Part shown: piece after piece, positions 11,735-22,560 of the stretch
Layout: each line of letters starts with the position of its first letter
How positions within the stretch are numbered: position 1 is the stretch's first letter
Origin: Gambelia wislizenii
Lineage: Eukaryota; Chordata; Lepidosauria; Squamata; Crotaphytidae
DNA length: 64,000 nucleotides
Assembly: GCA_030847615.1 (NCBI GenBank)
Contig: JAUMIR010000003.1
Location: 56,095,001-56,159,000 of the forward strand
Reading direction: 5' to 3'
Program-made: the position numbers and the translations under genes
Notes under the pieces: generated by a model
What the model was told of the DNA's origin: nothing
The model's input: only the letters and a program-made list of their open reading frames with translations
Databases searched by the model: none

Positions 11735-11934
11735 ATGTTTCAGAAAGCATACTGCAACTCAGGTTGTGATTGTTCATATTTCTAAAATTTACATAACATT
11801 ACAGCTCTTTTTAAAAATACTTATTGTAGACTATAACTCTATAAGCAGTTACTTCCCAATATAACTACATAAGTAATTACTTCTAAATAAATGGCTTATG
11901 GTTCAAATCTAGGGATTTAATTCTTCACTAAGTT

Positions 11935-12410
11935 TCTTCTCCGCAGTAGCAACAAGTAATTTCAGCAATTTTATTCCTGTTGCAAGAAAGTATTCCACAA
12001 CTTGGTTTTTGAAGGCTATTCGCAATTTGGGACGTATTCTATGCAAAATTCACACATGGTTGTTTTGCACAGAAAATAGCATGTTCTGCATGGAAAATAA
12101 TATCAAAATGCAGAAATGTTAATTTCTGTGCAGAAATGTATTTTCTGAAAAGAAAATGTTGCTGTCTATGCAAATCAACCATGTGCAGATTTTAAGCAGA
12201 ACAAATCCCCAGTTACAGCATTACAGTGTTTTTTTCTGTGCACGAAACAGGAATTAATGATCCTGTGTTGAAATATTATTTTCAACATATGAAATGGTGT
12301 TTCCTGCACAGAAAATGCTGTTTTCTTCACAAAACAGCAATGTTTGAATTTTGCACAGACTATGTCTCAAACCACAAAGATTCTCGTCAGTCCAGGATTC
12401 TCTCATCAGC
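11935..12410 (-). repeat. unclassified interspersed repeat, family G copy 1
   Basis: Contains inverted ends (GGGACGTATTCTATGCAAAA near 12028; TTTTGCACAGACTATGTCTC near 12347) and an interior rich in the self-complementary word TTTCTG(T/C)GCAGAAA and variants. The reverse complement aligns by eye with 50254-50690, including the flanking words AATTGCT.AAATTACTTG and GAGAATCCTGGAC. No protein coding. Probably a DNA transposon derivative. Confidence 0.6.
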
Positions 12411-12839
12411 GTTTCTCAACATATTTTTCATCTGTTTTTCAAATATTCTTTCCATTCCTATTAAAATTGGATTTGTGAAATAGAGTTATGCAACCCTGGA
12501 TGGTTAAATGTGACTGTGGAACAAAGATATTATGAGATGCCGAAATGGAAATGTAGTGAATGACTCTCAATCTGCTTCAGGACTTTGTGTTCCAGGGAAT
12601 CTAGCTATCAGTGGAGGGTACAGGGAGACAGGAGCAAAGGCCAAGGCAAGCATGGCCAAAGTCCAAATAGTGTAATTCAGAGTTCAAAGAGCTAGAAATA
12701 AGAAGGAAGGGTCAAGAAGAAGTTAGGCAGTTCAAGACAGAAGTTAGGAAAAGGGATGTAAACAGACACATTTGCAGAAACATAACCCCTATTCAGGTAT
12801 TCTAAAAGGTAAGCAGAAAAAAATTGTGAAGGGGGCCAT

Positions 12840-13450
12840 GTTAGCTCCAATGCTCTCTGTCTCCATTTTCTCTGCCCTCTACATATGGAGGGAAGCTTTC
12901 TGAAAGGAAGAAGCTCCTCTGTCAGTAAAAGCCAGTGGAACCATTCACTTGGCTCACACCAGTTCAGCCAAACTGGGAAGGGTTTCTCTTGGTCCTGCCA
13001 CCATCACAAGCTCACTTGGTGAGGATGAAAGAGAGCCTTCTCAGTGTCTGCTCCCACCCTCTGAAGTGTCCTTCCATGGGAGGCTTTCCTTTCACTGGAG
13101 GGCAAAGATATTTTTATTTAAGCAGGCTTAAAGTGGGGAGCTTTTTAATGGATGTTTTATTTATCTTTTTAAACTTTGTTAAATTTTATTGTAATTGTTT
13201 TAATAGATTATTCTTATTTTTATTTTTTTTATTTATTAGAGTATTTCTAGGCTATGATTGTATGTTTTAAATTTTTTTTCTTCTAATTTATATATATATA
13301 TTAATTAATGCGTGTTTTTAATCCTTTCTAATTTAATATTATTTTAAGGGGTGGGTGGGCTAGGGTATTGTGAGTATGGGGTTTTTATATTGTAAGCCGC
13401 CCCGATTGCGTTGCAGAGGGGCGGGATATAAATACAATTTTATTATTATT
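12840..13450 (+). mobile_element. L2 LINE, 3' end
   Basis: Contains the squamate L2 3' region: GAGCCTTCTCAGTGTCTGCTCC, a short Phe/Leu/Lys-rich tail translation (KIFLFKQA), a T-rich 3' UTR, and the terminal block GTAAGCCGCCCCGATTG...GGGCGGGATATAAATAC followed by (ATT)n. The RT is missing, so the copy is strongly 5'-truncated. Another copy of the terminal block is at 20313-20395. Confidence 0.7.
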
Positions 13451-13456
13451 ATTATA

Positions 13457-13736
13457 TTATTTATACCCCACTCTTCAGCCACAAAGGCTCTCAGAGCAGG
13501 TTACAAATTGTTAGCAATAGCACTTACACTTCTACACTGCTTTATAGTGCTAGGCACTACCTAAGCAGTTTACAACATGGTAACTAATTGCCCCCGCAAG
13601 CCAGGTTACTCATTTTACTGACCTACGAAGGTTACAAGGCTGAGTCAACCTTGGAATCCTGCAGGATCAAACTCACAATGTTGTGGCTGCAGTACCAGCA
13701 TTTAACCACTGCCCCACCAGGGGTCCCTTTGTCCCA
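13457..13736 (-). mobile_element. tRNA-derived SINE with L2-like tail (reverse)
   Basis: The reverse complement begins with GTGGGGCAGTGGTTAAATGC (Pol III A box) and has a B-box-like GAGTTTGATCCTGCAGG. It continues through CCTTCGTAGGTCAGTAAAATG and ends in a tail (CTGCTCTGAGAGCC...GTGGGGTATAAATAA) that resembles the L2 3' end. It is the same family as 35866-36148 and sits tail to tail with the L2 end at 13450. Confidence 0.75.
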
Positions 13737-13744
13737 CTTTGGCA

Positions 13745-13790
13745 CAAAATAAAATAAAATAAAATAAAATAAAATAAAATAAAATAAAAT
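13745..13790 (+). repeat. (AAAAT)n microsatellite
   Basis: About nine copies of AAAAT, next to the 5' side of the SINE and immediately before CTGGTTGTTAAAATTG. Confidence 0.95.
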
Positions 13791-13837
13791 CTGGTTGTTA
13801 AAATTGTTAAAAGATATAGAGGCCAGAGAGGTTAAAA

Positions 13838-14992
13838 ATGGAGCCAGAAGAAGTGAAGAATCTGATCTCTTTTTTTGATAAAATTACCAGCTTGGTAGAT
13901 GAAGGGAATGCTGTGGACATCGCATACATTGATTTCAGTAAGGCCGTTGACAAGGTTCCCCATGACATTCTTGCAAACAAGCTTGTAAAATGTGGGCTAG
14001 ACAAGTTAACAGTTCAATGGATTTGTAATTGGTTGACCGGCCGAACCCAAAGGGTGCTCAGCAATGGCTCCTCTTTATCTTGGAAAGATGTGACCAGTGG
14101 GGTGCCACAGGGTTCTGTCCTGGGCCCAGTGCTATTCAACATCTTTATCAAAGACTTGGATGAGGGAATTAGGGGCATACTTACCAAATTTGCAGATGAC
14201 ACCAAAATAGGAGGAGTAGCTAATACCCTGGAGGACAGGATCAAAATTCAAGATGACCTGGATAAACTGGAGAGCTGGGCCAAAGCTAACAAAATGAAAT
14301 TCAATACGGAGAAATGTAAGGTACTGCACTTGGGGCGAAAAAATGAAATGCATAGATATAGGATGGGGGAGACCTGGCTGAATGAGACTATGTGCGAAAG
14401 GGATCTAGGAGTCCTAGTAGACCACAAGTTGAACATGAGTCAACAGTGTGATGCGGCAGCTAAAAAGGCCAATGCAATTTTGGGCTGCATCAATAGAAGT
14501 ATAGTGTCCAGATCAAGGGAAGTAATAGTGCCACTCTATTCTGCCTTGGTCAGACCTCACCTAGAATACTGTGTCCAGTTCTGGGCACCACAATTCAAAA
14601 AGGATATTGACAAATTGGAGCGTGTCCAGAGGAGGGCGATTAAAATGGTGAAAGGTCTGGAAACGATGCCTTATGAGGAGAGACTTAGGGAGCTGGGTAT
14701 GTTTAGCCTGGAAAAAAGACGGTTAAGAGGTGATATGATAGCCCTATTTAAGTATTTGAAGGGGTGTCACGTTGAGGATGGAGCGGGCTTGTTTTCTGCT
14801 GCTCCAGAGATTGGAACAAGGAGCAATGGATGCAAGCTCCAGGAACAGAGATTCCACCTCAACATTAGGAGGAACTTTTTGACAGTAAGAGCTGTTCGGC
14901 AGTGGAACACACTCCCTCGGAGCGTGGTGGGGTCTCCTTCCTTGGAGGTCTTTAAACAGAGGCTGGATGGCCATCTGTCGGGTATGCTTTGA
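13838..14992 (+). CDS. CR1 reverse transcriptase, C-terminal 384 codons, open
   Basis: An open frame covering RT motif A (YIDFSKAVDKVPHD), motif B (SGVPQGSVLGP), motif C (FADDTKIGG) and the long CR1 C-terminal region ending in LDGHLSGML. In RT the Asp of motif A and the two Asp of FADD bind metal, and all are present. Motif A has Val where the other copy in this window has Phe (SKAFD). The first seven or so codons lie upstream of CR1 homology, and the fingers and endonuclease are missing. The frame is therefore a truncated mobile-element gene with no sign of its own promoter, not a host gene. Confidence 0.8.
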   Translation: MEPEEVKNLISFFDKITSLVDEGNAVDIAYIDFSKAVDKVPHDILANKLVKCGLDKLTVQWICNWLTGRTQRVLSNGSSLSWKDVTSGVPQGSVLGPVLFNIFIKDLDEGIRGILTKFADDTKIGGVANTLEDRIKIQDDLDKLESWAKANKMKFNTEKCKVLHLGRKNEMHRYRMGETWLNETMCERDLGVLVDHKLNMSQQCDAAAKKANAILGCINRSIVSRSREVIVPLYSALVRPHLEYCVQFWAPQFKKDIDKLERVQRRAIKMVKGLETMPYEERLRELGMFSLEKRRLRGDMIALFKYLKGCHVEDGAGLFSAAPEIGTRSNGCKLQEQRFHLNIRRNFLTVRAVRQWNTLPRSVVGSPSLEVFKQRLDGHLSGML

Positions 14993-15070
14993 TCGTGATT
15001 TCCTGCATGGCAGGGGGTTGAACTGGATGGCCCTTGTGGTCTCTTCAAACTCTGCAATTCTATGATTCTA
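13859..15070 (+). mobile_element. young 5'-truncated CR1 LINE
   Basis: CR1 homology begins inside the RT at AATCTGATCTCTTTTTTTG and runs uninterrupted to the 3' end, GCAATTCTATGATTCT. The coding part has no stop, unlike the copy at 3430. It is about 95 percent identical at protein level to the copy at 38524 over 168 residues (nine differences counted by eye), so this lineage was active recently. Confidence 0.88.
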
Positions 15071-16267
15071 AGATGAGGAGGAGGCAGAGATGAGGAGGAT
15101 GAAGAGGTGAGAGAGTCAGAGCAGAGAGGAGGACTATATCCTCTAGAGCCACAGGAGACAGACAGGGAGGTGGACATGCTGAGCATCCAGTGTGGCTGCT
15201 GCCGAGTGGCTGGAGTTAAAACTGGCCAGGCATGGAACAGGGGGAGCAATACCATCAGCTCTTGGGGTCCCATCAGGGAGGCAGCAAATGTCCTCAGGTA
15301 AAAGGGAGATTGGTAGGACATATGTACATATTTTGGCCAAAAATAAAAATAAAAAATAAAACTGGTTGTTAATTGTTTTGAATGACCACCAGTAAAAGCT
15401 CCCCATGCTGTTTTGAACATCAGAAAATTGAGTGGAAAGCAGGAAGTGAGACTAAAAGAGACTCTGATCTGACCCAGCTCTTTTTATGTTCAAATGGTAA
15501 ATAGGTATGAATGGCATTTGTGAATCGTCTTATAATCTGATTCTCTTTAAACTAAATTTTCCTTGAATGCACACACTTAAAAGAAAGTGGACAAGATCTC
15601 ACAAAAGTGTGAGGCAATGAGTAACTGGCAATGAAAACAAGTTCAAAGGCAATGGAGTCAGATTTTCTTGTGACAATACTCCTCATACAGTATTAATGAA
15701 TGAAGAAGGACATTGTCATAATCAGATGTCTGTTCAGAATTGCCTAGCAATGAACTGCTGTGCTTCCCTATACCAAATCTCATCTGTGCTTCCCTATACC
15801 AGAACTTTGCCACAAAGTATACATCTCTAATTGAAAGCAAATACTGTCCTTAATGATTTGAGCCTGGATAAACCTTTTTTCTCCCATCAGGAACTATGTT
15901 TCTCTTAAAGAACAAAACACCTGCATATAATCACCGTTCAAGAGCACAATCAATCCCGCAATCTCAGCTTTGTTTGCTTTTGTATTTTCAATGGCTTCTT
16001 CAGTTTTCAGGCCCAAATCAATCATTTGTTAAAGAAAGAGATGTGCAGCTCTGGGTGTCCCAAAGGAATACAGATAAGCAGGAGAGCCACTGTTTCATTC
16101 AGGAGGTTTAATTTATTTCAGTGAACTATATAAGCTGAGCATCAGAAAGCAGTTCAGGCAGCAGACTTTCTACAGCCTAAATAAACTCTACCAAGAAAAC
16201 ACACCTTCCTTGCAATTCATATACCCTTCATTAAATCATTAGTCTCTGGACGTAACATTTAAGTACA
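15071..16267. other. no gene recognised
   Basis: Purine-rich stretch at 15072-15175. At 15339-15380 there is an A-rich tail and CTGGTTGTTAATTGTTTTGA, resembling the sequence at 13775-13812 on the other side of the CR1 copy. Nothing else recognised. Confidence 0.5.
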
Positions 16268-16370
16268 AGTAATACAAAACCACCTCTGAGTATTCCTTGC
16301 CTCAGAAAACCCTATGAAAGCCATAGGATTGCCATAAGTTGACAGGCCACTTGAAGGCACATATGCACAC
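16268..16370 (+). mobile_element. SINE 3' remnant
   Basis: AGAAAACCCTATGAAAGCC, ATTGCCATAAGTTGACA and CACTTGAAGGCACAT match the 3' half of the SINE at 23515-23757. The promoter half is missing. Confidence 0.6.
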
Positions 16371-16607
16371 AATGCAGTTATCTATTGGTTTATAAAGAGT
16401 GAATTCTTTGCAGTTTCCTAATGCAACTACCCTGATTTCTACTGGTAATGTACAACCTTTTGAGCCTTCAGCTCTAGCAAAGAAATCTATCACGTTTTTC
16501 ATTTATCTAGTGTCAATGCAATTTACTAACTTCAAGCACCAGTTTGAATAGAAATTGTGTTTGCAATAGGATTTGTATTGAATCTGACTTGATTTGTAAT
16601 GTTTTCC

Positions 16608-16621
16608 AAAAGAAAGAAAAA

Positions 16622-16673
<52 letters not shown>

Positions 16674-16674
16674 A
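16608..16674 (+). repeat. (AAAG)n microsatellite
   Basis: About sixteen AAAG/GAAA units, interrupted once near the start. Confidence 0.95.
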
Positions 16675-17432
16675 CAACCTGGGGCTTATCTTTAGGTGGG
16701 ATTTGCATCCACTTTTGTATTAGGGCACAACGTGAAAACAATATCCCAGGTTGTGAGTGTTTTTGGAAAAAAACAAATTCCATCTGGAGGCCTTTTTTTA
16801 AGGAATGGAGTTAACAATTCCAATATCATCATGCATCTAAAGAAATCCTACTTGGAATACGATGTAGAATGTCCTGTGACCATACTGCATACATTTTATT
16901 ACAAATCTAGAGAAGGCATAGAAAAGGGGAATCGTGGATTTGGGACAACTTTTCTAGAAGGAAAGATTACACTCTTTGCTAGTTTTCAATGTACAAAACA
17001 TGTGAATAAAAGAATAAATAATATATTTGTATCATGTATAAAATCATGTATAAAATTATATTTGGTATGGACAGAATGAACCGGACAACGTTTTTGCCCT
17101 ACTTTCATAATACTAAAATGATGGAGGATATTGAAGAAATCAAGGGAAGTACTCCTTTCCTCATTCAGCACATAGATAAAACATGGAATTGGTTAACTTA
17201 AGAAGTAACAATGTCAATCTACCTGGGCAGCTTTAAAGGGGAGGCTAGACAAATTTATGGAGGACACTGATGTCAATGTCTACTAATTCATAATGGCAAC
17301 TATATTACCTCCACTCTCAGAGCTGTATCCCACTCTGAATACCACCACCACCACTACCACCATCATCACCATCACAATCAGGCAAAATTGTAGTTGAGCT
17401 CCCTTGGGAATTATCAATCAGATGTGTACTAA

Positions 17433-18053
17433 GGAGATTTTCACACGGGCTATATATCCCGTGGCAGGAACAGAACAGGGTCGGGAAAGGTTTTCCCTTT
17501 CGGACAACGTTGACCCCGTTCTGTCCTTCAACTATCCTACTCCCGTGACTGTTCCAGAACAATGTAATCACGATTTTTCATCGTGAATAGACCTCCCGTT
17601 CCGTCACTATTACGGAATCACAGGTGTGCGAGCAGGAGCCCCGTTCCTGTTCTGAAATGACAGCCGTGGAGGGGAGGTCCGTTCCGAGCACTTCCTGGTA
17701 CGATCTGGACATCGAGGTAAGTGGCACCCTTTATTTTACCCTCCCTGTTTTGATTATGTGATTTAAAGAGTGCTTTTGTGCTTGGTGAACTGATTTTATG
17801 TTTGGGGGAGTTTTATTTTTTAAATTTACTGTCCGGCGTTATCACGTGATAACGTGATAATGTTTCAGATGGCCGGTCGTAAAAGAAGCCTTACGACGGC
17901 TGCATTTACGGCCAGCCAGCAAGGGGAGGGGGAGCCCGTTCCTGCTGCGGAATTAAGGCGAGTGTGCGAAAGATTTATGTTATTCCGTGGCAGGAACGGG
18001 AGAGGAGGTAGCGGGGCAGTAACGGGACATTTTGGCCCCGTGTGAAAATCTCC
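17433..18053. mobile_element. Harbinger-like non-autonomous DNA transposon
   Basis: The termini are perfect inverted repeats: GGAGATTTTCACACGGG at the left and its complement at the right. They are flanked by a TAA target duplication (17430-17432 and 18054-18056). A 3-bp TWA duplication and GG-starting termini are the hallmark of PIF/Harbinger. The interior is much more GC- and CpG-rich than the flanks, with repeated CCGT/GGAACGG words and an 18-bp palindrome at 17837-17854 (CGTTATCACGTGATAACG). At 621 bp there is no room for a transposase. Confidence 0.8.
17657..18045 (+). CDS. possible two-exon small ORF inside the Harbinger-like element
   Basis: ATG at 17657 opens 20 codons ending at 17716, followed at once by a strong donor (GAG|GTAAGTG). 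An acceptor TTTCAG at 17863-17868 leads in phase 0 into ATGGCCGGTCGTAAAAGAAG and 58 more codons to the stop at 18043-18045, which lies close to the right terminus. The predicted product would be about 78 residues, basic near MAGRKRS and Gly/Arg-rich later (FRGRNGRGGSG). I recognise no domain. It could be the outer exons of the parental element's gene, a captured host fragment, or chance. The polypyrimidine tract is weak. Function unknown. Confidence 0.25.
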
Positions 18054-18056
18054 TAA

Positions 18057-20299
18057 ATGATCAAGAACCATCAACCAGTAAATCATATATTATAGCTGAC
18101 CCCTCCTAGGAATAGCAAGGGCCACATGTCATCTAGCCATGACCCACTTACTTGTGAGTAAACTACACTGAAGATATGAAGAGGACATCTAAGTACACAT
18201 TGTGGTTTTAAGAGCATTCATAGTTAAGAATGACTGAAGATAATGGATGGCAAAAGTGTCTTCCCCTTGACTCTGCCCCCAGGCATTATGATAGCTGTTC
18301 TGATGGTCCAACTAGAGATTACAAATCATAACAACAGGTAGATTGCCCTGATTTCAATGACACTTGGCAATATCAATTCTCTTTAGTTGTCTCATTGAGT
18401 CAACAGCGGCTTTACTCTTGGAGTAGGAGAGTGGAGTAGGGGAGCTTGCAGAAGATGTTTTTACTTTGTATGCTAGAAAAAAATCTGAAGAAAGGCCTAG
18501 TAAAGCCACCATGGCCATTTGCATGTTGTTGGAATGCAAGGGTATCAACGGATATGTGTCCAGCTATTTCCTGTAGCTGGATACAGTGACAGGACATCAT
18601 AGGCGTTCCAAAGATATCTGGAGGCACTGAGGATGCCTGTTGCAGTGCATCCAGCTTCAGAAAATAGCTGGACAGCTCTCCAACAACTGTGTCACTGGAA
18701 AGGTTAGAGGGTAGCAATAGGTGATGTAGCTATGTGCTGAACACATATCTCCTGATGGAGGATTTCAGCCACAAATTTGCCATAGTTTACCAGCTTTGGT
18801 TCATGGAGGAGGAAGAGGAGGAGGAGGATTTTAATGCAATATATTCTGTCTTTTCACAGTTTTGTAAAAACATACCCAAAATTAATAATGACCTGCTTGC
18901 CAATGTTGACACCTTCCAACTTAAAAACAGTTACAGTATCCCTGCTAATGTGAAAACAGAATGCTGAATTAGGTAGGACATTGACTCTTCTTACGTTTTA
19001 ACATGTAGAGTTCATTAGAAATATTTTTGCATGGTGACAACTCCAAATGCAGACTGTGATTCCTGACAGCTTCTCCTATGGGGCTGCAATCAAGCAGCAG
19101 CAATGAACAGGAGCACCTGAATGTCATGGCTGTTACCCTATAATATATTTGTCTTAAGCAAACATTCTGCATCTTTGAAGGAATTCTAAAAGGAAAGATA
19201 AGTTATTGGAAGGAAAGAGAAACATGGAATATTGAGAGACTAAACAGTAGCTAAAGGAGAGCATTTTAATGCAAGTCATAGTGAGCATGGCCCTTGATAT
19301 AGGAAGAATTGCCATGGGTGCTCAAAATGTTATGTCACAGTCCAAAAAAGCATGAGTTGTTCTATAATCAGAACAGACAACATTGTAGCTAGATTGCAAT
19401 GAACTACTTATTCCAGACTGGCGTTCCAGTAAATAAGAAAACATGAGACCAGAGGTTTCCTGTGAGAACCTAATGTGCCCACATGCCAACACAACATGGC
19501 CTAATTGTGTGAGGCAATGGGTGAGGATTTTTGCTATAGTTGTTTAGTTTCATTTTTCTTAGAGCTCATGGAAGAGTGAAGGGGAGAACTTTCTTCTGAA
19601 CATTAGTTTTCTTTGTTCAAGTTTTGTGTATATGCATACTAAGGCCTCCTCTTGGCTTAGTATGCATATACACAGACCTGAAATCCATGATGGCTTCCAC
19701 AGCATTACTTTGCAGGCATGGGGCTCACTGCAGCAGAAAAGATGGGCCTTCTTTGCTGTAATATAAGTGCTGCATCCATGAAATACCAATAAATCTTTTA
19801 TACCAATGGCTTTGTCTCATTTCACCACTCCCATATCTATTTTGGTGCCATGGCCCTTATCAAGTTCCAAATCATCATTGCATATAATAAGACTAAGACA
19901 TTTTCAAACAATCAGTACACAGTTTAAAATTCACAATTTAAAGTCATCTGGACAGTCCTGCTGGATATACAGAATGAGACACATTCTCAAGCCTACTGAA
20001 GAACAAGTTTTGGCCACTTGAAGTTTTTACCTTCTGCTTAAAAGAGTTATTTGGGCACCTCAGTGCAGCAAAAAACTGCATGATTACTAATGCAAAAATC
20101 CAAAATGGTGCTTCTGGCTGTTTCTGGCTGCTTCTTTACTGGCAATCCTGCCCCTCACACACACACATGTCTGACCAATCTGTTCTCCAGTTCCACCCTT
20201 TCTGAGAATGTGCAGTGATGGGAATCAATTGTCCTAACGAACACCAATACACATTCCCACAGCTTTTTTAAAAAAATTAAAATAAAAACTGCACAGTTT
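18057..20299. other. no gene recognised, one perfect hairpin inside
   Basis: AT-rich DNA with a GGA-rich short tract near 18806-18828. Apart from the hairpin at 19625-19674 I see no structured element. Minus-strand frames around 18412-18717 have no recognisable domain. Confidence 0.45.
19625..19674. repeat. short perfect hairpin
   Basis: The 19-base arms TGTGTATATGCATACTAAG and its exact complement are separated by 12 bases. Total length is 50 bases. It stands alone in AT-rich DNA. Confidence 0.85.
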
Positions 20300-20359
20300 T
20301 TGGAGTTTTGTTGGAAGCCGCCCCGATTGTTTTTAGCAGAGGGGCGGGGTATAAATAAA

Positions 20360-20393
<34 letters not shown>

Positions 20394-20395
20394 GG
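20300..20395 (+). mobile_element. L2 LINE 3' terminus only
   Basis: GGAAGCCGCCCCGATTG, then GAGGGGCGGGGTATAAATAA, ending in (ATT)n. This is the same terminal block as at 13390-13450, in an extremely truncated copy. Confidence 0.7.
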
Positions 20396-21540
20396 CTCCC
20401 TCTTCTTCTGGATAAGTTGAATCACCACAGGATCTCATTGGGATAAAAGGTATTCTCCTCAAATTCTATTAGGATTATTTTCACTGTCTAGACAACCCCC
20501 TGGTCACTCATGGCCTATCAATGTGGTGAATAATTGCATAGGGCAGCTTTTGCAAACTGCAAAGAGTAATCACCCACCCATCAACATTCAGCTTCATTGT
20601 TCTACAGCCCCTATTGCATGGTTTCTTTTAAGCTAACAGTTAAACCCCTTGGAAGGTAAAGTGATTATGAGCAGTTCATGACAGTGCAGAACCTGAGCTA
20701 CTAGCTGTAGGATAGAACCCATTTATCTGCCCTTCAGACCTCTGTGACAACACAGCAAGATAGCCAATGAGAGAGCTGTAAGACTGGTTTATCCCAAGCT
20801 TCTATGCCATTCTGGGGCCAAAACGACACTGATGTTTTTAAGTAAATTTACATGCTTTAATTCAACACCATTCATTTCTTCACAATGCTCTTAAATAGCA
20901 TCCATGTTTCATGGAAATGTAATGTAATTGTCTACAAACTCATAACATGTTGAACTCTAGATTTTAAAATAGATTATATTCCAATAAATAAAGAGTCACT
21001 GGATCAACTTAGAAATTACCAGCCTTTGATTTCAAATGGCTTGTGGGTCAGTCTGTACTTTTATACTTGATGTGAACAAATGTATCATTTTAATTAGTTA
21101 AGTAGCAAGGGAGTCAATATCATACCTATGATTACATTTCATAATGGGTTTCTTTTCCATAAATTAATTTACTTTCAGGCAATATGAAAGTCACCTTGGT
21201 GATGCAACCTTCTATCACACAGCAACATTTGCCTAAGGTTACTGAAATAATCCAACATGACTCTCCAGGAAGCATTTGCACAGTTGCAGTTTATAAATTG
21301 CAAATAATTTAAACAGCAAAGGACTCACTTTTCAAGTCTTCTGGGATAAGGCACTACAGGTAAGCTCCAGATATGTTTGGATTAACAGGTGGTCAAATTT
21401 ATTTACTCTTAGTGTGTACATCCAACAGTGATATATACTTCCTTCAGCCATGAATCCACCAATCATTTTTAACTGTTTTGTGTTAAATCATTGTTAACTA
21501 TTCAAATCACTTCTCAGAAAAGTTCTCTTTGTTCCCATGA
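20396..21540. other. no gene recognised
   Basis: AT-rich DNA with no repeat, coding or RNA feature I can support. Confidence 0.5.
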
Positions 21541-21911
21541 GATAATGGGGCTGGTTCCATGACAGGAAAAAGTTCGCGAGATTCCAGATTACCGTTCTTT
21601 TGTATCAGGAACGCATAAATCACACGAATCCTGGCATATTCGGAAGATGAAGCCACTTTCGGTTTTCCTTAGTTCACACAGGCAAAGGTGGGGGGGAATC
21701 ACCTCCAGATGATTAAAGCCAGGCAGGAGGCGGGGAGGGAGCAAGGAGGGGGTCATGGGGACCATAAATAATGAGAGGAAAGAAAAGGACAAACAAACAA
21801 GAGTTTGAAAGAGCGATCTGTCAACTTCCCTGTCTTCCCCAGCCCCGAAAGGCTTCTATAAAGAAAGGACTGAATGAAAGCATGAACAAGCAAAAGCATG
21901 GTGGAGCGATC

Positions 21912-21961
21912 TCCTTCCCTTCCCTTCCCTTCCCTTCCCTTCCCTTCCCTTCCCTTCCCTT
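21912..21961 (+). repeat. (CCCTT)n tandem repeat
   Basis: About ten CCCTT units between GATCTCCTT and CATGCATGC. Confidence 0.95.
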
Positions 21962-22118
21962 CATGCATGCACACACAAACACACAGCACAGAAGCAGAGG
22001 TAACCACATTCCTGATTGTTTTCCCTGCCTCCGAAGCCTGAATAAAGGCAAGTGAAGGGAAGGACAAACAAACAAAAGGACAAACATGCGATCAGCTGTT
22101 TTCCCGCACACACGAATG

Positions 22119-22144
<26 letters not shown>
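22119..22144 (+). repeat. (CA)n microsatellite
   Basis: About thirteen CA units. Confidence 0.9.
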
Positions 22145-22149
<5 letters not shown>

Positions 22150-22560
22150 CAGCGAAGCAGGGGCTAGTCCCGATCATCTTCCCAACCCCCAAATCCTTCC
22201 TTTGAAACAGGCAGGAAGGGCTCAGAGCAGATTTTCCAAAGTGGGCTGCAAGCAGAAGAAGGGTGAATTTCTTCTCTCCAACCCCTCAGTCTATTTGGAT
22301 AAAGTACAATGGTCACTCCAACCAATCAGGATTCAGCTCTGCTCACAGTAATTCGAAAAGGTCGATGCCAGTTTACACGATGGTTAGTTCCCATGATCAA
22401 TTATGCACATTTTCCTGAACTTAATCAAAAAAGTCTGGAAAACTAGCGAAAGCTGATACTGCGCGACTTATGGGTTTTTTGCACCCCCTCCTTCTGAAAA
22501 GGGTGCTGTTGCTTCGAAATGCAAGGGAACTATCAGGCTTCTTGTCGCATTCTTTGAGGA

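Larger units (their letters stand above)
21541..22560. other. GC/CpG-enriched island with simple repeats, origin unclear
   Basis: Base composition changes sharply from the AT-rich flanks. There are several CpG sites (TTCGCGAG, ACTGCGCGAC), a CCCTT array and a CA array. Long frames on both strands here come from the repeats and have no domain. It could be an unrecognised DNA transposon interior or a degenerate LTR. I cannot find clear terminal inverted repeats. Confidence 0.35.

Noticed and set aside
14767..15420. 217-codon minus-strand frame
   Set aside because: It lies antisense to the CR1 RT C-terminus and runs into purine-rich non-coding DNA; no domain.
16532..16814. Lys- and Ser/Phe-rich frames
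   Set aside because: Translations of the (AAAG)n microsatellite on each strand.
21753..22192. Frames of 94-123 codons on both strands
   Set aside because: They read through (CCCTT)n and (CA)n repeats and have repeat-derived composition.
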